From: DATCLA01 sp036564195
Lineage (GTDB): Bacteria > Bacillota > UBA4882 > UBA8346
Assembly: GCA_036564195.1 (NCBI GenBank)
Contig: DATCLA010000033.1
Coordinates: forward strand, 1-16,834
Direction of reading: 5' to 3'
DNA: 16,834 nucleotides
The notes under the pieces are model-generated. The model saw nothing but the letters and a program-made list of their open reading frames with translations, was not told the origin of the DNA and searched no databases. This document shows positions 14,969-16,834 of the stretch, piece by piece. How positions within the stretch are numbered: position 1 is the first letter of the stretch; every line of letters begins with the position of its first letter. The translations under genes and the position numbers were made by a program.

Positions 14969-15745
14969 ATGGTATTATATTTTTCGGGGACGGGGAATAC
15001 CGAATATATAGCCAAATTAATTGCTGATGGATTAGATGATGAATGCGTCAATTTGTTCGAGCGAATCAGGAGTAATGACAAATCCCCTTTGTATTCCGAA
15101 AAAACCTATGTAATTTGTGCGCCTATCTATGTTTGCCAAATGCCTTTGTTTTTGACTAAGTATTTAAAGTCAATCACATTTAACGGAAACAATAAAGTGT
15201 ATTTCGTTTTTACCAGTGGTGGTTATTGCGGCAGCGCAAAGGTTCAGGCCAAATTATTCGCCATCCGCAAGAAATTAAAATGTTTGGGCTGTGTCGAATT
15301 TGTCATGCCCAGAAATTATGTTGCCAATACCAGGTATGCCATGGATGATGAAAAAACCATCCGCGCCAAAATTGCAGCAGCCACCGGCAAAGTAAAACAG
15401 GTGGTTGAGGACATTAAGAATGAAAAGAAGCTGAAATCCAGTCATGTCTGGCTTTTTGAAACCTTGATTATTGCCCCTTTTGCACCGCTTTGGACCAAAT
15501 ATAAGCTGGTTGCCAAGGATTTTTACGCTACGGATCAATGTGTCGGGTGCCGGGTATGCGAAAAGGTTTGCCCCTTCAATAACATTAAAGTTGTTAATCA
15601 AAAACCGAAGTGGGGGGCAAGCTGTACCCATTGTATGGCTTGCATTGCAAAATGTCCGAAAAAAGCCATCGAATATGGCAATGTGACCCAGGGGAAAAGA
15701 AGGTATCTTTTGAAAGATTATGTTTCCGGGAAGAGAAGGGATTAA
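14969..15745 (+). CDS. EFR1 family flavodoxin-ferredoxin fusion protein
   Basis: A 258-residue soluble electron carrier or reductase. The N-terminal flavodoxin-like domain (1-150) has the FMN phosphate loop SGTGNT (6-11) and a second loop TSGGYCGSA (82-90). The C-terminal domain has two [4Fe-4S] sites: C191-x2-C194-x2-C197-x3-C201 and C219-x2-C222-x2-C225-x3-C229, each ending in CP or CPF as in bacterial ferredoxins. Such fusions are common in anaerobic Firmicutes, with mostly unknown partners. ATG at 14969 is 8 nt after GGAGG (14956-14960). It is monocistronic and could donate low-potential electrons to ferredoxin-dependent enzymes such as the FDBR-like protein 1.9 kb upstream; that link is speculation. 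Confidence 0.92.
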   Translation: MVLYFSGTGNTEYIAKLIADGLDDECVNLFERIRSNDKSPLYSEKTYVICAPIYVCQMPLFLTKYLKSITFNGNNKVYFVFTSGGYCGSAKVQAKLFAIRKKLKCLGCVEFVMPRNYVANTRYAMDDEKTIRAKIAAATGKVKQVVEDIKNEKKLKSSHVWLFETLIIAPFAPLWTKYKLVAKDFYATDQCVGCRVCEKVCPFNNIKVVNQKPKWGASCTHCMACIAKCPKKAIEYGNVTQGKRRYLLKDYVSGKRRD

Positions 15746-16108
15746 TGGCAGGTGCCGGCAGTACAATTAGTTGATTATTTATAGAAAGAGATTGTATAAC
15801 TGAAGATATCAACTGAAAGTTACACCATCATGACCAAAACAAACAGGAAGTAACAGAACAGTTGAAATTTCACACATCTAGCCGTGTTTTTTATCATACC
15901 TACCTAATGGTCGATATTATCGAGAAAATTTTTTATTAATCCGGAATTGTAGAATTATGCGAAACGGGATATTTTAGCGTATAATAGATTGTGAACGCGG
16001 AGGTACTTATCTAATATAATGATAATAAATGAACCGTTGAAGGAAAAGGAGATAGAGGATTTTTATGTTTTTGATGATTTGATTATCCTTCTTTCTTGAA
16101 AGTAGACT
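15746..16108. other. Intergenic stretch before the CRISPR leader
   Basis: No recognised gene. TATAAT (15980-15985) lacks a good -35. GGAGG (15999-16003) lies 15 nt before ATG 16019, which opens a 26-codon frame ending at 16099 (MIINEPLKEKEIEDFYVFDD, then LIILLS). The spacing is poor and I do not recognise the peptide; it may be the broken start of a lost gene. TCGATA-T-TATCGA near 15912-15924 is followed by a T-run and might weakly terminate the EFR1 transcript. Confidence 0.4.
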
Positions 16109-16260
16109 GTTGTCAACCCCCGGTAGCGTAAAAAACCCGGGGGGTCGACAACATTGGTAAAATCATGATAATATTGAGTTAGCAGGTTTTATTCAATAAC
16201 AGTCCGGGAATGAAGAAAATTAACAAAAAAGCTCGGACTATAAAACTGCAGTTCAAACGG
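16109..16260 (+). promoter_or_regulatory. CRISPR leader region with strong hairpin
   Basis: The DNA on the leader side of the array. It starts with a hairpin: GTTGTC (16109-16114) pairs with GACAAC (16147-16152), and ACCCCC with the G-run GGGGGG (16139-16144), around an A-rich loop. No T-run follows, so it is not a typical terminator. About 108 nt of AT-rich DNA then leads to the first repeat. Leader polarity is deduced from the repeat orientation and from decay of the repeats at the far end. Confidence 0.6.
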
Positions 16261-16688
16261 GTTTTTAGTCTACCTATAAGGAATTGAAACTATCGGTGTA
16301 TCTATTGCCAACATGGAGATCCGACGTTTTTAGTCTACCTATAAGGAATTGAAACGGATCATTTCTTGCATTGCTGTCATGGGAAAAGTAAGTTTTTAGT
16401 CTACCTATAAGGAATTGAAACTCGAATTGGAAAATATGCAAAAGGCTTTAGGGGATGGTTTTTAGTCTACCTATAAGGAATTGAAACAAAAGGTAAATGG
16501 TGAAATGTCGTTTGAGCATTACGGTTTTTTGTCTACCTATAAGGAATTGAAACCCAGTACATATCGCATTTTGTTGAGCTTCCCTGAGTTTGTTTTTAGT
16601 CTACCTATGAGGAATTGAAACCATAGCATTTTTAGTCCCCCACCAAAGAAAGGTGTGTGTTTTTAGTCTACCTATGAGGAATTGCGAC
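16261..16688 (+). CRISPR. CRISPR array, 7 repeats of 30 bp and 6 spacers
   Basis: Repeat GTTTTTAGTCTACC + TATAAGGAATTGAAAC. Copies: 16261-16290, 16326-16355, 16392-16421, 16458-16487, 16524-16553 (A7 to T), 16592-16621 (A18 to G), 16659-16688 (A18 to G, A27 to C, A28 to G). Spacers are 35, 36, 36, 36, 38 and 37 nt. The 3' ATTGAAAC end is typical of type I-B and III repeats of clostridia. Changes accumulate to the right, so the left side is the leader (newest) end and transcription is rightward. No cas gene occurs in the window; processing would need Cas proteins encoded elsewhere. Spacer targets cannot be named from here. Confidence 0.97.
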
Positions 16689-16834
16689 ATTGGCCTGTCT
16701 CATCAGATCCAGTAGGCCCTAATGTGATTCTTTCGTTTTCTAGTCCAACTGATGGCACAGGCTATACGGCCATGGCTTGGCTGATGTCTAACGCCGGAGT
16801 GAGCAGATTGACAAAGATCAGGTGCAGCCGGGTT

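Noticed and set aside
15275..15766. 163-codon minus-strand ORF
   Set aside because: It lies opposite the EFR1 gene, whose FMN and Fe-S motifs prove the + strand is coding.

Overview
The window reads as a chromosomal stretch of an anaerobic Firmicute (Bacillota; Clostridia or Negativicutes). This rests on strong AGGAGG-type ribosome binding sites in front of nearly every gene, GTG and TTG starts, moderate GC with AT-rich intergenic DNA, an EFR1-type flavodoxin/ferredoxin, an oxygen-sensitive Fe-S cysteine desulfidase, and a clostridial-type CRISPR repeat ending in ATTGAAAC. No rRNA, tRNA or prophage gene was seen.

Layout. 0.2-3.0 kb: a HAD phosphatase (+), a stand-alone Smr-domain protein (-) and a homodimer-type ABC exporter half-transporter (+). 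3.2-7.35 kb: a cysteine-catabolism locus. A YheO-type PAS/HTH regulator (+) converges, through a 21-bp bidirectional terminator, on a minus-strand group ridA - Fe-S L-cysteine desulfidase - DAACS-family symporter. The ridA promoter carries a 25-bp palindrome over its predicted start site. 7.4-8.15 kb: debris, with a frameshifted IS21-type istA fragment and two tiny ORFs, ahead of rsgA (8155-9228). 9.7-13.1 kb: a same-strand group of two tandem geranylgeranyl-reductase-like flavoproteins and a protein I read as a distant ferredoxin-dependent bilin reductase (PcyA/HY2/RCCR superfamily). 13.1-14.1 kb: an IS-end-like fold-back promoter element in front of an exodeoxyribonuclease III gene with its own terminator. 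14.2-14.9 kb: a gene graveyard with a decayed ABC exporter and an Xre-type regulator stub. 15.0-15.75 kb: an EFR1 flavodoxin-2x[4Fe-4S] protein. 16.1-16.7 kb: a leader hairpin and a seven-repeat CRISPR array with no cas gene in view.

How the parts work together. The cysteine locus is the clearest pathway: the symporter would import the amino acid, the desulfidase would release H2S and 2-aminoacrylate, and RidA would hydrolyse the reactive enamine/imine to pyruvate and ammonia. The facing regulator is the natural candidate for control, although its conserved N-terminus lies upstream of any standard start codon. The most novel-looking part is the flavoprotein pair plus FDBR-like gene. It looks like a redox module for a hydrophobic or tetrapyrrole-like substrate in a non-phototroph, but substrate and function are inference.
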